Counted from the first letter of the stretch, positions 34,061 to 45,058 are shown. The stretch is DNA of 64,000 nt from Nocardia sp. BMG111209 (GCF_000381925.1 NZ_KB907310.1:704840-768839), one strand, 5' to 3'. Made by a program: numbers and translations. Notes: generated from the letters alone by a model not told the origin.

Positions 34061-34133
34061 TGCCCTCGGCAGGATTCGAACCTGCGGCCTTTTGCTCCGG
34101 AGGCAAACGCTCTATCCCCTGAGCTACGAGGGC
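34061..34133 (-). tRNA. tRNA-Arg (anticodon CCG)
   Basis: A 73-nt cloverleaf on the minus strand. The acceptor stem GCCCTCG pairs with CGAGGGC. The anticodon stem TTTGC/GCAAA has loop CTCCGGA, and the T-arm is GCAGG-TTCGAAT-CCTGC. Anticodon CCG reads CGG. CCA is not encoded. A strong terminator follows. Confidence 0.96.
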
Positions 34134-34235
34134 TGGGTGGACCCGCTCGTCACACCGTTCTCACGTCGTCCGATCGGGCTTCGAAAGCCTATCGTATTCG
34201 GCGGCGTGCACCAAAAAACGGGTCCGACCTGGTGA

Positions 34236-34937
34236 TCAACTCATCGGCAGGGGAGTGGCGCCGCGTGTGGTGAGCATCCCCGAGATGAGTTGCATCTCAC
34301 TGGTCTGGCTGGCGCTCATGCTGTTGGCCAGTGTGCGCACGGCGTCGGTGACGGCGTGGTTCATCCCGTAGTCGATCATCGGCACCCCGCCCTGGTGGTG
34401 CCGCAGCATCAGCTGGAGGAACAGCGTGTCCTCGGCGACGCCGGTCGACGTGCGCAGTTTCTCCATCTCCTGATCGTTCGCCATCCCGGGCATGGTGGCG
34501 ACGGGACCGGACATGCTGTGCGAGGCGCCGTGGTCGTGCCCGCTCATCGGGTCGGACATCCAGGCCATGTATTCGCCGTTGCCGAGCAGCGGTTTGCCCC
34601 ACAGTTGCAGCCAGCCCTGCATCCGGCCCACCTGGTTCTGCTGGGTGGTCACGATGTCGTAGGCGAGCCGCTTCACGTCCGGATCGGAACCGCCGGACAG
34701 TTCGAACGCGGCCATCTGCACCGCCTGGGTGTGGTGCACCGACATGTCCTGGCAGAAGCCGACGTCCACCACGCTGGGCGCGGCGTCGTCACCCTTGTCC
34801 TGCAACGGGATCCGGGCGATGAGGCCGATGGCGAAACCCGCCAGCAGCAGCCCGACCGCGGCGAGGACCAGCAGTGCGGTCCGCTGCCGCCCGGCGGGGT
34901 GGCCGGGGGCAGCGGTCGTGACGTCGTCGTCGGTCAT
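34236..34937 (-). CDS. DUF305 membrane-anchored His/Met-rich protein
   Basis: A 233-residue protein. One N-terminal membrane helix (about 20-43, ALLVLAAVGLLLAGFAIGLI) anchors two DUF305 halves outside the membrane: FCQDMSVHHTQAVQMAAFEL (about 61-80) and FLQLMLRHHQGGVPMIDYGM (about 173-192). Between them lies a Met/His-rich loop (AWMSDPMSGHDHGASHSMSG), a likely copper-binding segment. DUF305 proteins in other bacteria bind copper. Its ATG follows directly on the stop codon of the DUF3105 gene, with no nucleotide between, so the pair is one operon and translation is coupled. Confidence 0.85.
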   Translation of the reverse strand: MTDDDVTTAAPGHPAGRQRTALLVLAAVGLLLAGFAIGLIARIPLQDKGDDAAPSVVDVGFCQDMSVHHTQAVQMAAFELSGGSDPDVKRLAYDIVTTQQNQVGRMQGWLQLWGKPLLGNGEYMAWMSDPMSGHDHGASHSMSGPVATMPGMANDQEMEKLRTSTGVAEDTLFLQLMLRHHQGGVPMIDYGMNHAVTDAVRTLANSMSASQTSEMQLISGMLTTRGATPLPMS

Positions 34938-35894
34938 CTACTGATTCGCCCCGGGCTCGGCCGGTGCGGGCTGCGCCGGTACCGGTTGGGCCGGTACGGG
35001 CTGGCCCGGCTGACCGGGGACGCCGCCGGGTACACCCGGCATGCCCGGCAGCCCGGGAATGCCACCGGGCAGCCCCGGGATGCCGCCGCCCGCGCCGCCG
35101 CTGAGCTCGGTCTGATCCTGGTTGAGGCCCTTGCCGTCCATCGGGATCGCGGTCGGTCCCGGCGGGGTGGGATCGAACGGCGGCGGATTGTCCACGTTGA
35201 AGGTCGGATTCGCGCAGTCCGCGCCCACCTCGGGATAGACGCCGTACTGGTTCAGCCGCAGCGCGCTGATGAACTCGCCGACCCGCTTGTCGTCGGCGTC
35301 GCCGAGCTTCAGCTGATGACCCCAGGACTGCAGCGAGACCGCCGAGTCCAGGCCGGGATACGGCGACATCAGCATGTAGGGCTTGCCCTGTACCTGCTGC
35401 TTCAGCGTGTCGAGCGCGCCGCCTGCGACCTTGTCCGGGTTGTAGGCGATCCAGACCGCGCCGTGTTCCAGTGCGTGCACCGCGTTCTCGGTGCGGATGG
35501 CCTTGCCGTAGACCTTGCCGGTGCAGTCGGCCCACGAGGCGTCGTGCGGACCGCCGAACGGCGGGCTCTGGTCGTAGGCGACCCGCTGGGTCGCGCTGAC
35601 GTGCAGCGCGCCCTTGTACTCCTTGGTGACCACGCCCGGGATCTGCAGCGAGGGATCCTTCTTCTGCGCGGTCGGGGTGAACTTCTCCGCGTCGGCCTTC
35701 TTCTGGTACATCGGTACCAGATAGACCGCCAGCGCGGCGATCAGCGCGATGATCACCACGGCAGCGCCGATGGTCGGCCAGGGGATCTGACGCTTGTCGG
35801 GTAGCTTGGCCCCGCCGCCGCCGGCCTTGCGCGAAGGTGACGATTTCGCGGCGGCGCGAATCGCCTTGGCCGATTTGGCGCTGGTGTTCGGCAT
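34938..35894 (-). CDS. DUF3105 membrane protein
   Basis: A 318-residue protein. A basic cytosolic start of about 38 residues precedes one membrane helix (about 40-62, TIGAAVVIIALIAALAVYLV). The extracytoplasmic DUF3105 domain (about 95-235) has PPFGGPHDASWADCTGKVYG, HALEHGAVWIAYNPD and SPYPGLDSAVSLQSWGHQLK, the family hallmarks including the HALEHG histidines, and two cysteines for a likely disulfide. The C-terminal ~70 residues are a Gly/Pro repeat tract (units such as GIPGLPG and QPVPAQP). First gene of a pair with DUF305, divergent from argS. Biochemical role unknown; metal handling is a guess from the partner. Confidence 0.85.
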   Translation of the reverse strand: MPNTSAKSAKAIRAAAKSSPSRKAGGGGAKLPDKRQIPWPTIGAAVVIIALIAALAVYLVPMYQKKADAEKFTPTAQKKDPSLQIPGVVTKEYKGALHVSATQRVAYDQSPPFGGPHDASWADCTGKVYGKAIRTENAVHALEHGAVWIAYNPDKVAGGALDTLKQQVQGKPYMLMSPYPGLDSAVSLQSWGHQLKLGDADDKRVGEFISALRLNQYGVYPEVGADCANPTFNVDNPPPFDPTPPGPTAIPMDGKGLNQDQTELSGGAGGGIPGLPGGIPGLPGMPGVPGGVPGQPGQPVPAQPVPAQPAPAEPGANQ

Positions 35895-36028
35895 CGCTTC
35901 TGTGCTGCCTCTCGAATGTGCTCTCTGGAGTGCTCGGACAATCCGCGGTGCGGCAACGCGGTGCTGCCGGCCGTGCCCGGGCGGTCGCCCGGGAGGTGGC
36001 CGCTGGCAGCGCCCACCTGCTCAGACCA

Positions 36029-36034
36029 TAGGAT
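36029..36034 (+). promoter_or_regulatory. -10-like box for argS
   Basis: TAGGAT lies 8 nt before GTG 36043. An AGGA within it could also serve as a weak ribosome binding site, so the leaderless reading is less certain here. Confidence 0.35.
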
Positions 36035-36042
36035 AGAGACTC

Positions 36043-37701
36043 GTGACTCCAGCTGACCTTGCAGATCTCCTTCGCGCTACGGCCGCGAAGGTGCTTGTCG
36101 AACGCGGATCGGACCCCACGGTCCTGCCCGACGAGGTCAAAGTGGAGCGCCCGCGCAATCCCGAGCACGGCGACTACGCCACCAATCTGGCCATGCAGGT
36201 GGCCAAGAAAGCGGGCCTGAACCCGCGTGAGCTGGCCACCGCGCTCGCCGCGGCGCTGGCCACCGCCGACGGTATCGAGACCGCCGAGGTCGCCGGGCCC
36301 GGCTTCCTGAACATCCGGCTGGCCGCGGCCGCACAGGGCGCGATCGTGGCCCGGATCCTCGCCGAGGGGGCGGATTACGGCGGCGCCGACAGCCTCGGCG
36401 GCACCCGGATCAACCTGGAGTTCGTCTCCGCGAATCCGACCGGCCCGATCCACCTCGGTGGTACCCGCTGGGCCTCGGTCGGCGACGCGCTGGGCCGGAT
36501 CCTGGCCGCGCAGGGCGCGGATGTCACCCGGGAGTACTACTTCAACGACAACGGCGCGCAGATCGACCGGTTCGCCAACTCGCTGGTCGCCGCCGCGACC
36601 GGGCAGCCGACGCCGGAGGACGGCTACGCGGGCGCGTACATCGAGGAGATCGCGGGCACCATCGTCGCCGCGCATCCGCAGGCGCCGGAACTGCCGGCCG
36701 GCGAGCGGCACGAGTTGTTCCGCCGCGAGGGCGTCGAGCTGATGTTCGCGCACATCAGGCAGACCCTGCACGAGTTCGGCACCGACTTCGACGTCTACTT
36801 CAACGAGAGCTCGCTGTTCGCCTCGGGCGCGGTCGAGCAGGCCGTGGCGCAGTTGAAGACGTCGGGCAAGCTGTACGAGAAGGACGGCGCCTGGTGGCTG
36901 GCCTCCACCGAATACGGCGACGACAAGGACCGCGTGGTCATCAAGAGCGACGGCACCTCCGCCTATATCGCCGGTGACATCGCCTATTTCCAGAACAAGC
37001 GCGGCCGCGGTTTCGACCTGTGCATCTACATGCTCGGCGCCGACCACCACGGTTACATCGGCCGGTTGAAGGCCGCCGCGGCCGCCTTCGGCGACGATCC
37101 GGACACCGTGGAGGTGCTGATCGGCCAGATGGTGAATCTGGTCCGCGACGGCCGCTCGGTCAAGATGAGCAAGCGGGCCGGCACCGTGGTCACCCTGGAC
37201 GATCTGGTCGAGATCATCGGCGTGGACGCCGCGCGCTACGCGCTGGTCCGCAGTTCGGTCAACTCCGGTATCGATATCGATCTGGACCTGTGGACCAAGC
37301 AGAGCAACGAGAATCCGGTGTACTACGTGCAATACGCGCACGCCCGTACCTCGGCCGTGGCCCGCAATGCCGCGGAATTCGAATTCGCCGGTGTCGCAGC
37401 CGATTACGGCCTGCTGACCGCCGACGAGGAGGGTGAACTGATCCGCACCCTGGGCGAGTACCCGGCGATCGTCGCGGGCGCCGCCGCGCTGCGCGAACCG
37501 CACCGGGTCGCACGCTATCTGGAGGAACTGGCCGGCGCGTACCACCGTTTCCAGACCAACAAGACGCTGCGCATCCTGCCGAAGGACGACGATCCGGTGA
37601 CCCCGGTGAACGCCGCCCGGCTGGAGCTGGTCGGCGCCGCGCGGCAGGTCCTGGCCAACGGCCTCGGGCTGCTCGGTGTCGGTGCCCCGGAACGCATGTG
37701 A
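36043..37701 (+). CDS. argS: Arginyl-tRNA synthetase
   Basis: A 552-residue class I synthetase that charges tRNA-Arg. The N-terminal Add-1 domain (1-110) is followed by the catalytic domain with [19 protein letters not shown], whose HLGG (137-140) is the HIGH motif, and by [15 protein letters not shown], the KMSKS region. The anticodon-binding helical domain is at the C-terminus ([20 protein letters not shown]), with the usual Met end (GVGAPERM). The GTG at 36043 gives the normal N-terminus. It heads the argS-lysA-hom-thrC-thrB run; lysA follows after 23 nt. Confidence 0.97.
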   Translation: MTPADLADLLRATAAKVLVERGSDPTVLPDEVKVERPRNPEHGDYATNLAMQVAKKAGLNPRELATALAAALATADGIETAEVAGPGFLNIRLAAAAQGAIVARILAEGADYGGADSLGGTRINLEFVSANPTGPIHLGGTRWASVGDALGRILAAQGADVTREYYFNDNGAQIDRFANSLVAAATGQPTPEDGYAGAYIEEIAGTIVAAHPQAPELPAGERHELFRREGVELMFAHIRQTLHEFGTDFDVYFNESSLFASGAVEQAVAQLKTSGKLYEKDGAWWLASTEYGDDKDRVVIKSDGTSAYIAGDIAYFQNKRGRGFDLCIYMLGADHHGYIGRLKAAAAAFGDDPDTVEVLIGQMVNLVRDGRSVKMSKRAGTVVTLDDLVEIIGVDAARYALVRSSVNSGIDIDLDLWTKQSNENPVYYVQYAHARTSAVARNAAEFEFAGVAADYGLLTADEEGELIRTLGEYPAIVAGAAALREPHRVARYLEELAGAYHRFQTNKTLRILPKDDDPVTPVNAARLELVGAARQVLANGLGLLGVGAPERM

Positions 37702-37724
37702 GCCTGAAGGAGAAAGGACCGACC

Positions 37725-39146
37725 GTGAGTGCGCACCCGGCGGGACCCCGGCATGCCGAGATCCCGCACGCCCCGAATCTGCCCGAGCGGCCCGGCGAAC
37801 CGGCGCAGATGATCGATCTGCCGTCGAATGTCTGGCCGCGCAACGCTTCTCGCGATGCCGCGGGTACGGTCCGGCTGGCCGGCGTGCCGGTGACGGAACT
37901 GGCCGAGGAGTTCGGCACCCCGCTGTTCGTGGTCGACGAGGACGACTTCCGTTCGCGCTGCCGCGATATGGTGCGCGCCTTCGGTGACAATGCGCGAGTT
38001 CACTACGCCTCCAAGGCTTTCCTGTGCGGCGAGGTGGCGCGCTGGGTGCGCGACGAGGGCCTGTACCTGGACGTGTGCTCCGGCGGCGAACTGGCCGTGG
38101 CGCTGCACGCCGGTTTCCCGGCCGCGCGAATCGCCTTGCACGGCAACAACAAATCCGTCGCCGAACTGGAGCAGGCGGTCACCGCCGGCATCGGCCACGT
38201 GGTGGTCGACTCGCTGATCGAGATCGAGCGGCTGGAGGCCGTCGCCGGTCGGCGCGGTGTGGTGCAGGACGTGCTGGTCCGGGTCACCGTCGGCGTGGAA
38301 GCCCATACGCACGAATACATCTCGACCGCGCACGAGGATCAGAAGTTCGGTTTCTCGATCGCCGGTGGCGACGCCCTGGAGGCGCTGGCCATGGTGTTCG
38401 AGGCGGACAACCTGCGCCTGGTCGGCCTGCACAGTCACATCGGTTCGCAGATCTTCGAGATCGATGGTTTCGAGATCTCGGCGCGCCGGATGCTCGGCCT
38501 GCTGCGCGACGCCATCGACAAGTTCGGCGTCGAGCGCACCGCGCAGATCCACACGCTGGATCTCGGTGGCGGACTGGGTATTTCGTATCTGCCGAACGAC
38601 GATCCGCCGCCGCTGGCCGATTTCGCGGCGAATCTGCGCCGCGTGGTCGCCGAGGAGGCGGCCCGCGCCGGACTGCCCACCCCGGTGATCGCGGTGGAGC
38701 CGGGCCGCGCCATCGCCGGACCGGGCACGGTCACCCTCTACGAGGTCGGCACGACCAAGGACGTCTCGCTGGACGCCGGCGCGCGGCGCCGCTACGTCAG
38801 CGTCGACGGCGGTATGAGCGACAACATCCGGCCCGCGCTCTATCAGGCCGAGTACGACTGCCGGCTGGTGTCCCGCGCCAGCGGGGCCGATCCGGTGGTC
38901 GCCCGCGTGGTCGGAAAGCATTGCGAGAGTGGCGATATCGTCATCCGTGACACCTGGATGCCGGCCGATGTCGGACCCGGCGATCTGATCGCCGTCGCCG
39001 CGACCGGCGCCTACTGCTACTCGATGTCCAGCCGCTACAACCTGCTGACCCGCCCGGCCGTGGTGGCCGTGCGCGACGGCAGCGCACGTCCGATCCTCCG
39101 CCGCGAGACGGTGGCGGACCTGCTGAGCTTGGAGGTAGAGGCATGA
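37725..39146 (+). CDS. lysA: Diaminopimelate decarboxylase
   Basis: A 473-residue PLP enzyme that turns meso-diaminopimelate into lysine, the last step of lysine synthesis. The PLP lysine is in HYASKAFLC (Lys97), the phosphate-binding glycine run in [11 protein letters not shown], and the substrate-binding [19 protein letters not shown] and YDCRLVSRA follow. GTG 37725 is preferred because AAAGGA ends about 6 nt upstream. A GTG at 37698, overlapping the argS stop, is the alternative and would add 9 residues. The hom start overlaps the lysA stop (ATGA). Length is slightly above the family average because of an N-terminal Pro-rich extension. Confidence 0.95.
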   Translation: MSAHPAGPRHAEIPHAPNLPERPGEPAQMIDLPSNVWPRNASRDAAGTVRLAGVPVTELAEEFGTPLFVVDEDDFRSRCRDMVRAFGDNARVHYASKAFLCGEVARWVRDEGLYLDVCSGGELAVALHAGFPAARIALHGNNKSVAELEQAVTAGIGHVVVDSLIEIERLEAVAGRRGVVQDVLVRVTVGVEAHTHEYISTAHEDQKFGFSIAGGDALEALAMVFEADNLRLVGLHSHIGSQIFEIDGFEISARRMLGLLRDAIDKFGVERTAQIHTLDLGGGLGISYLPNDDPPPLADFAANLRRVVAEEAARAGLPTPVIAVEPGRAIAGPGTVTLYEVGTTKDVSLDAGARRRYVSVDGGMSDNIRPALYQAEYDCRLVSRASGADPVVARVVGKHCESGDIVIRDTWMPADVGPGDLIAVAATGAYCYSMSSRYNLLTRPAVVAVRDGSARPILRRETVADLLSLEVEA

Positions 39147-40534
39147 CGGAGGCGGCAGCCGAGCGTGACCACGGGGGACTCCCGGTCGTGCCACAACACC
39201 TGAGCACGAGCGCATTCGGGACCGATCATCCGCTCGGTGTGGCGGTGCTCGGTATGGGCAACGTCGGCACCGAGGTGGTGCGGATCCTGCGCGAGCATGC
39301 GGAAGAGATGCGGCAGCGCGTCGGCGCGCCGCTGATCCTGCGCGGCGTCGCGGTCCGGCGCGCGGGTGTCGACCGCGGTATCCCGGCGGAACTGCTCACC
39401 ACCGACGCCGAGGCGCTGGTGCGCCGCGACGACGTCGATCTGGTCGTCGAGGTGATGGGCGGCATCGACCCGGCCCGCGCGCTGATCGGCGCCGCACTGC
39501 GGGCCGGCAAATCGGTGGTGACCGCGAACAAGGCGCTGCTGGCCGATTACACCGGCGAACTCGCCGCCGCCGCCGAGCGCAGCCGCGCGGATCTCTATTT
39601 CGAGGCCGCGGTCGCGGGCGCGATCCCGGTGGTGCGGCCGCTGATCCAGTCGCTGTCCGGCGATCGGGTCGACCGCGTGGTCGGCATCGTCAACGGCACC
39701 ACCAACTTCATCCTCTCGGCGATGGCCGAGACCGGCGCGGACTACCACGCGACGCTGGCCGAGGCCACCCGGCTGGGCTACGCCGAGGCCGATCCGACCG
39801 CCGACGTCGAGGGTTACGACGCCGCCGCCAAGGCCGCGATCCTCGCCTCCCTGGCCTTCCACACCCGGGTCACCGCCGCCGACGTGTATCGCGAGGGCAT
39901 CGCCCGGATCTCCGCCGAGGATCTGGAGACCGCGGCGGCGGTCGGCTGCACGGTGAAGCTGCTGGCCATCTGCGAGCGCATCCCCGGCGAGCTGTCGGTG
40001 GCCGAGGGGGGTAAGGACCGGGTCTCGGTCCGCGTCTATCCCGCGCTGATCCCGCTGAAGCATCCGCTGTCGTCGGTCGACGGCGCTTTCAACGCGGTGG
40101 TCGTGGAGGCGGAGAACGCCGGTCGGCTGATGTTCTACGGCCAGGGCGCCGGCGGCGCGCCGACCGCGTCCGCGGTGATGGGCGACCTGGTGATGGCGGC
40201 CCGGAACAAGTTCTACGGCGGCCGCGCACCGGGCGAATCGGTCTATGCTGAGCTGCCGATCGCTCCGTTCGGCGACACTCCCACTCGATACCACGTGAAC
40301 CTGCAGGTCGCCGACCGTACCGGGGTACTGCAGGCGGTGGCCGGCGAATTCGCCGACCACGGGGTCAGCATCTCCACCGTGCGCCAGGAGGGCCACGGTG
40401 CGGGCGCCCGCCTGGTCGTGGTGACCCACCACGCGCAGGAATCGGCGCTGGCCGATACCGTGGCAGCGCTCGCCGAGTTGGAGTCCGTCACGTCCGTGAC
40501 CAGCGTCCTGAGATTGGAAGGCACCGAGGAATGA
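39143..40534 (+). CDS. hom: Homoserine dehydrogenase
   Basis: A 463-residue enzyme reducing aspartate semialdehyde to homoserine with NAD(P)H, the branch point to threonine and methionine. The Rossmann motif is [14 protein letters not shown] at about 33-46. The catalytic part has [16 protein letters not shown] and [23 protein letters not shown] residues (read here as [20 protein letters not shown]). The C-terminal ~90 residues form an ACT domain ([20 protein letters not shown]), which mediates threonine feedback in actinobacteria. ATG 39143 overlaps the lysA stop, and the thrC ATG overlaps its own stop, so translation is coupled through the operon. Confidence 0.96.
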   Translation: MTEAAAERDHGGLPVVPQHLSTSAFGTDHPLGVAVLGMGNVGTEVVRILREHAEEMRQRVGAPLILRGVAVRRAGVDRGIPAELLTTDAEALVRRDDVDLVVEVMGGIDPARALIGAALRAGKSVVTANKALLADYTGELAAAAERSRADLYFEAAVAGAIPVVRPLIQSLSGDRVDRVVGIVNGTTNFILSAMAETGADYHATLAEATRLGYAEADPTADVEGYDAAAKAAILASLAFHTRVTAADVYREGIARISAEDLETAAAVGCTVKLLAICERIPGELSVAEGGKDRVSVRVYPALIPLKHPLSSVDGAFNAVVVEAENAGRLMFYGQGAGGAPTASAVMGDLVMAARNKFYGGRAPGESVYAELPIAPFGDTPTRYHVNLQVADRTGVLQAVAGEFADHGVSISTVRQEGHGAGARLVVVTHHAQESALADTVAALAELESVTSVTSVLRLEGTEE

Positions 40535-41643
40535 GTAACACCGGACCGGCTGTCGCCGTAACGGATTCGCGGTCCACCGCGGTCCACAAGCCTTGGCCGG
40601 GCTTGATCGCCGCCTACCGGGATCGGCTCGCGGTCGGCGCCGATTGGGAGCCGGTCACGCTGTTCGAGGGCGGCACCCCGCTGGTTCCGGCCCCGCACCT
40701 GTCGAAGCTGACCGGGTGTGAGGTTTATCTCAAGGTCGAGGGCGCCAACCCGACCGGCTCCTTCAAGGACCGCGGCATGACCATGGCGATGACCGATGCC
40801 AAGGCCCGCGGTCAGCAGGCCGTACTGTGCGCCTCCACCGGCAACACCTCCGCCTCGGCCGCCGCCTACGCCACCCGCGCCGGTATGCACTGCGCGGTGC
40901 TGATCCCGCAGGGCAAGATCGCGATGGGCAAGCTGGCCCAGGCGGTCATGCTCGGCGCGAAGATCATCCAGGTGCAGGGCAACTTCGACGACTGCCTGGA
41001 GCTGGCCCGCAAGGTGACCTCCGAATTCCCGCAGGTCGGCCTGGTGAACTCGGTCAACCCGGCGCGTATCGAGGGGCAGAAGACGGCCGCGTTCGAGATC
41101 GTGGACGCGCTCGGCAAGGCCCCCGATGTGCACGTGCTGCCGGTCGGCAACGCGGGCAACATCACCGCGTACTGGAAGGGCTACACCGAGTACCACGCCG
41201 ACGGCCTCACTCCGGCCCGTCCGCGGATGCTGGGCGTCCAGGCCGCCGGCGCCGCGCCGCTGGTACACGGTGCGCCGGTGAGCAATCCGGAGACCATCGC
41301 CACCGCCATCCGGATCGGCGCGCCGGCGTCGTGGAACAGCGCGGTCGCCGCCAAGGAGGAGTCCGGCGGCGCCTTCCGGGCCGCCACCGACGACGAGATC
41401 CTGGCCGCCTACCGCCTGGTGGCGGGCAGCGAGGGCGTCTTCGTCGAACCCGCCTCCGCGGCGAGCGTGGCCGGACTGCTGGCCGCGCGCGCGGAGGGCT
41501 GGCTGGACTCCGGCCTCACCGTGGTCTGCACGGTGACCGGCAACGGGCTCAAGGATCCCGACACCGCGCTGTCGGGCATGCCGGACGTGCAGGCGATCGG
41601 TGTGGATCCGGTCGCCGTGGCCCGCGAGCTCGAGCTGGCCTGA
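40531..41643 (+). CDS. thrC: Threonine synthase
   Basis: A 370-residue PLP enzyme converting O-phosphohomoserine to threonine. The PLP lysine is Lys79 in [12 protein letters not shown], and the phosphate-binding glycine-rich loop is [14 protein letters not shown]. The [15 protein letters not shown] stretch is typical of the short actinobacterial threonine synthases, which lack the long N-terminal domain of the E. coli type. The start overlaps the hom stop (ATGA). thrB follows after 25 nt. Confidence 0.96.
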   Translation: MSNTGPAVAVTDSRSTAVHKPWPGLIAAYRDRLAVGADWEPVTLFEGGTPLVPAPHLSKLTGCEVYLKVEGANPTGSFKDRGMTMAMTDAKARGQQAVLCASTGNTSASAAAYATRAGMHCAVLIPQGKIAMGKLAQAVMLGAKIIQVQGNFDDCLELARKVTSEFPQVGLVNSVNPARIEGQKTAAFEIVDALGKAPDVHVLPVGNAGNITAYWKGYTEYHADGLTPARPRMLGVQAAGAAPLVHGAPVSNPETIATAIRIGAPASWNSAVAAKEESGGAFRAATDDEILAAYRLVAGSEGVFVEPASAASVAGLLAARAEGWLDSGLTVVCTVTGNGLKDPDTALSGMPDVQAIGVDPVAVARELELA

Positions 41644-41668
41644 GTTGACGCACGAAGGCCAGCAGTTG

Positions 41669-42631
41669 ATGACGCGGACCCTGCCGCCGGGTCTGACCGT
41701 GACGGCACGGGTTCCCGCGTCGAGCGCCAATCTCGGGCCCGGATTCGATTCGCTGGGTCTGGCGCTGGGTATCCACGACGAGATCGTCGTGCGCACGACC
41801 GATTCGGGGCTTACGATCCGGGTGGAGGGTGAAGGCGCCGACGACGTGCCCTGGGGGCCCTCACATCTGGTGGTGCGTGCGATCGAAAGGGGTCTGGAAT
41901 CGGCCGGGGTCTGGGCCGATGGCCTGGATGTGGTGTGCCACAATGTGATTCCGCACTCGCGGGGGCTGGGTTCCTCCGCGTCGGCGGTGGTGGGCGGATT
42001 GGCCGCGGGACGCGGCCTGGCCGCCAAGTTCGATGCCGAACTGGCTTGTAGCAGCGACGAATTGGTGCAACTGGCCGCGGAATTCGAGGGGCATCCCGAC
42101 AACGCGTCCGCGAGTGTGCTCGGCGGCGTGGTGGTGTCGTGGACCGAGGCCGAGGGGGAAACCACCGGGCCCGACGGGAACGGTGTGGTGGATCACCACA
42201 TGCGCGGGTATCGCGCGGTCCGGCTGGATCCGCATCCGGCCCTGCGCGCGACGGTCCTGGTCCCCGAGGAACGCTCCTCGACCGCGCATACCCGCGGTCT
42301 GCTGCCCGAAACGGTGCCGCACGGTGACGCCGCCTTCAATCTCAGCCGGGCCGCACTCGCGGTCGTCGCGCTGACCCGGCGCCCCGACCTGCTGCTGCCC
42401 GCCACCGCGGACCGGCTGCATCAGGGGTACCGATCGGCGGCGTTGCCGTTGACCACGGCCTGGATCGGCCGGCTGCGGTCGGCGGGTATCGCCGCGATGG
42501 TCTCCGGCGCGGGGCCGACCGTCCTGGCCCTGAGCACCGAGGGATTCCCCGCTGACCTGCGCGAACAGGCCGCTGCCGATGGCCTGCGGGTATGGCATCC
42601 GGAGATCTCCGGCGGCGTCCGGGTGGATTGA
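41669..42631 (+). CDS. thrB: Homoserine kinase
   Basis: A 320-residue GHMP kinase that phosphorylates homoserine. It shows the N-terminal [19 protein letters not shown] (16-33), the ATP-loop [11 protein letters not shown] (95-105) with the GHMP glycine/serine pattern, and the C-terminal motif [16 protein letters not shown] 41669 is chosen with a GAAGG about 10 nt upstream; a TTG at 41645 is possible. It closes the lysine/threonine operon. The next gene, rho, has its own promoter just after the thrB stop. Confidence 0.94.
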   Translation: MTRTLPPGLTVTARVPASSANLGPGFDSLGLALGIHDEIVVRTTDSGLTIRVEGEGADDVPWGPSHLVVRAIERGLESAGVWADGLDVVCHNVIPHSRGLGSSASAVVGGLAAGRGLAAKFDAELACSSDELVQLAAEFEGHPDNASASVLGGVVVSWTEAEGETTGPDGNGVVDHHMRGYRAVRLDPHPALRATVLVPEERSSTAHTRGLLPETVPHGDAAFNLSRAALAVVALTRRPDLLLPATADRLHQGYRSAALPLTTAWIGRLRSAGIAAMVSGAGPTVLALSTEGFPADLREQAAADGLRVWHPEISGGVRVD

Positions 42632-42644
42632 CGGCGCGCCTGCC

Positions 42645-42673
42645 TTGCAGGTAGGACCGGCGGGAGTTATCCT
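42645..42673 (+). promoter_or_regulatory. Promoter of rho
   Basis: TTGCAG (42645-42650), a 17-nt spacer and TATCCT (42668-42673). It is a good SigA-type match just after the thrB stop. Transcription would start near 42680. Confidence 0.6.
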
Positions 42674-42847
42674 GGGCGAGTCCGTACATCGTGCGCGTCA
42701 GACGCCGGTGCTTCATTTGGGCAATCGCTCCAGCAGGCTCCTCGCTCAGGCTCGAGGCAGACAGACAGGGCAGGTCGACTCGGCCGACTGGATGTTTGCG
42801 TCTCGAACCTCGGGACAGCACTGGAATGATCTCTCCCACCTTCGTGA

Positions 42848-42868
42848 ACCGGTGGCGAAGCCGCCGGT
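42848..42868 (+). promoter_or_regulatory. Hairpin in the rho leader
   Basis: ACCGGTGGC and GCCGCCGGT pair over 9 positions (one G-U) around a GAA loop, about 105 nt before the rho start codon. A possible structural element of autoregulation. Confidence 0.35.
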
Positions 42869-42973
42869 CCGGCGGGGCAGGCGATACGGCATCCGAACTC
42901 GGCGCAGTGACCGAGTTTCGGGACGGAACCCTCGAGTTAGCACACGGCAAATCGAGGGAAGGAAAGGATCTCC

Positions 42974-45058
42974 GTGACAGATACGGACCTGCTCGCGACA
43001 CCCGTGGTGGAAACCGATGAAAATTCCTCGGGTCGCGAAAGTGACTCCGGACAGATTGCGAAAATGAGCGAACATACCGACGTCGCACGATCGGGGCTGA
43101 CTGGAATGTTGTTGCCGCAGTTGCGTGCGCTTGCCGGAGAGCTCGGTATCCGAGGCACTTCCGGAATGCGCAAGGGTGATCTGATCGCCGCCATCAAGGA
43201 AAACCAGGCCACTACGTCGAGCAAGCCTGTTCGCGGTGGTCGTGGTGAGGCGAAGGCCGGAGGTAAGGTCGAGGCGCCGGTGGCGAAGACCGAGACGGCA
43301 GTGAAAGCGGCACCGGCCGCGAAGCCCGATGCGGCGGTGAAGACCGAGCCCGCGGCGAAGTCGGAGCCGGCCGTGAAGGCCGAGCCCCCCGCCGCCAAGC
43401 CCGTGCGGGAGCGCCGGGCCCGGGCCGAACAGCCCACCCTGGACAGTGTCATCGAGCCGCCGGCCGCGAACCACGCGCCCGCCGGTGAGTCGGAAACCGC
43501 TGCCCGCCCGGCTGATTCGGGTGACGACAACGGCCGCGACGGTAACCAGCGCGGCCGGGGCCGGCAGCGCCGCAGCGGTCGTGAACAGCGTGCCGCCGCT
43601 GCGACCGGTACCGAGTCCGCCGCCGAGAACGCCGCCGAGTCGAAGCCGGAAGGCGAGGGCGAGCGCCGCCGCAATCAGAACGGCCAGTCCAACGGCGGCC
43701 AGCAGTCCGGCGGTCAGCAGAGCGCCTCGCAGGGCCAGGCCGGCCAGAACGGCACCGGCGGCCGCGATCGGGACCGCGACCGCAACCGGGACGGCGACGA
43801 CGAGGACGGCCGCGGCCGCCGGGGACGTCGCTTCCGCGAGCGCCGGCGGGGCCGGGATCGCGAGGGCGGCAGCGAGAACCGCGGCGGCGGTGAGGTCGAG
43901 ATCCGCGAGGACGACGTCCTGCAGCCGGTCGCCGGCATTCTCGACGTGCTCGACAACTACGCGTTCGTCCGCACCTCCGGCTACCTGGCCGGTCAGAACG
44001 ACGTGTACGTGTCGATGAACCTGGTGCGCAAGAACGGCCTGCGCCGCGGTGACGCCATCACCGGCGCGGTCCGCGCTCCCCGCGACGGCGAACAGGCCAA
44101 TCAGCGGCAGAAGTTCGATCCGCTGGTGCGCCTGGACACCGTGAACGGCAGCGATGTCGACGCGGCCCGGCGGCGGCCGGAGTTCAACAAGCTGACCCCG
44201 CTGTATCCGAACCAGCGGTTGCGGCTGGAAACCCAGTCCAACAAGCTGACCACTCGGGTGATCGACCTGATCATGCCGATCGGTAAGGGCCAGCGCGCAC
44301 TGATCGTGTCGCCGCCGAAGGCGGGTAAGACCACGGTCATGCAGGACATCGCCAACGCGATCGCGACCAACAACCCCGAGTGCTACCTGATGGTGGTACT
44401 GGTCGACGAACGTCCGGAAGAGGTCACCGACATGCAGCGCTCCGTGCGCGGCGAGGTGATCGCGTCCACGTTCGACCGGCCGCCGAGCGACCACACCTCG
44501 GTCGCCGAGCTCGCCATCGAGCGGGCGAAGCGCCTGGTGGAAATGGGTCAGGACGTCGTGGTGCTGCTCGACTCGATCACCCGGCTGGGCCGCGCGTACA
44601 ACAACTCCTCGCCGGCCTCGGGTCGTATCCTCTCCGGTGGTGTCGACTCGACCGCGCTGTATCCGCCCAAGCGGTTCCTCGGCGCGGCGCGCAACATCGA
44701 GAACGGCGGCTCGCTGACGATCATCGCCACCGCGCTGGTGGAGACCGGTTCCACCGGTGACACGGTGATCTTCGAGGAGTTCAAGGGCACCGGCAACGCC
44801 GAGCTCAAGCTCGACCGCAAGATCGCCGAGCGGCGTGTCTTCCCGGCGGTGGACGTCAATCTGTCCAGCACCCGCCGTGACGACCTGCTGATGGCGCCCG
44901 ACGAGGCCGCGGTCATCCACAAGCTGCGGCGCGTGCTGTCCGGGCTGGACTCGCATCAGGCCATCGATCTGCTGATCGACCGCCTGAAGAAGTCCAAGAG
45001 CAATGTCGAATTCCTGATGCAGATCGCCAAGACGGCTCCGGGCGCTCTGGACGAGTAG
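42974..45058 (+). CDS. rho: Transcription termination factor Rho with long actinobacterial insert
   Basis: A 694-residue hexameric RNA helicase. The Rho_N helical domain is at about 41-78 ([20 protein letters not shown]). An insert of about 230 residues follows: Ala/Lys/Pro-rich to ~185, then a Gln/Asn/Gly-rich patch (233-262), then an Arg/Gly/Asp-rich stretch (263-300). The RNA-binding cold-shock domain starts at about 314 ([20 protein letters not shown]). The ATPase has P-loop SPPKAGKTT (446-454) and Walker [15 protein letters not shown]. The GTG at 42974 follows a purine-rich ribosome binding region. E. coli Rho has 419 residues; the extra length is the insert, which in relatives strengthens RNA binding. 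Confidence 0.97.
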   Translation: MTDTDLLATPVVETDENSSGRESDSGQIAKMSEHTDVARSGLTGMLLPQLRALAGELGIRGTSGMRKGDLIAAIKENQATTSSKPVRGGRGEAKAGGKVEAPVAKTETAVKAAPAAKPDAAVKTEPAAKSEPAVKAEPPAAKPVRERRARAEQPTLDSVIEPPAANHAPAGESETAARPADSGDDNGRDGNQRGRGRQRRSGREQRAAAATGTESAAENAAESKPEGEGERRRNQNGQSNGGQQSGGQQSASQGQAGQNGTGGRDRDRDRNRDGDDEDGRGRRGRRFRERRRGRDREGGSENRGGGEVEIREDDVLQPVAGILDVLDNYAFVRTSGYLAGQNDVYVSMNLVRKNGLRRGDAITGAVRAPRDGEQANQRQKFDPLVRLDTVNGSDVDAARRRPEFNKLTPLYPNQRLRLETQSNKLTTRVIDLIMPIGKGQRALIVSPPKAGKTTVMQDIANAIATNNPECYLMVVLVDERPEEVTDMQRSVRGEVIASTFDRPPSDHTSVAELAIERAKRLVEMGQDVVVLLDSITRLGRAYNNSSPASGRILSGGVDSTALYPPKRFLGAARNIENGGSLTIIATALVETGSTGDTVIFEEFKGTGNAELKLDRKIAERRVFPAVDVNLSSTRRDDLLMAPDEAAVIHKLRRVLSGLDSHQAIDLLIDRLKKSKSNVEFLMQIAKTAPGALDE

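Larger units (their letters stand above)
42632..42973. other. rho promoter and long leader
   Basis: A 342-nt gap without a gene. It holds the promoter at 42645-42673 and a predicted 5' leader of roughly 290 nt with a hairpin at 42848-42868. A GGGAAGGAAAGGA ribosome binding region precedes the rho GTG. The long leader is compatible with Rho-dependent self-control, known for rho of other bacteria. Confidence 0.55.

Noticed and set aside
34789..37545. A 918-codon minus-strand frame opposite argS
   Set aside because: Shadow of argS and of the DUF3105 gene; no conserved motif.
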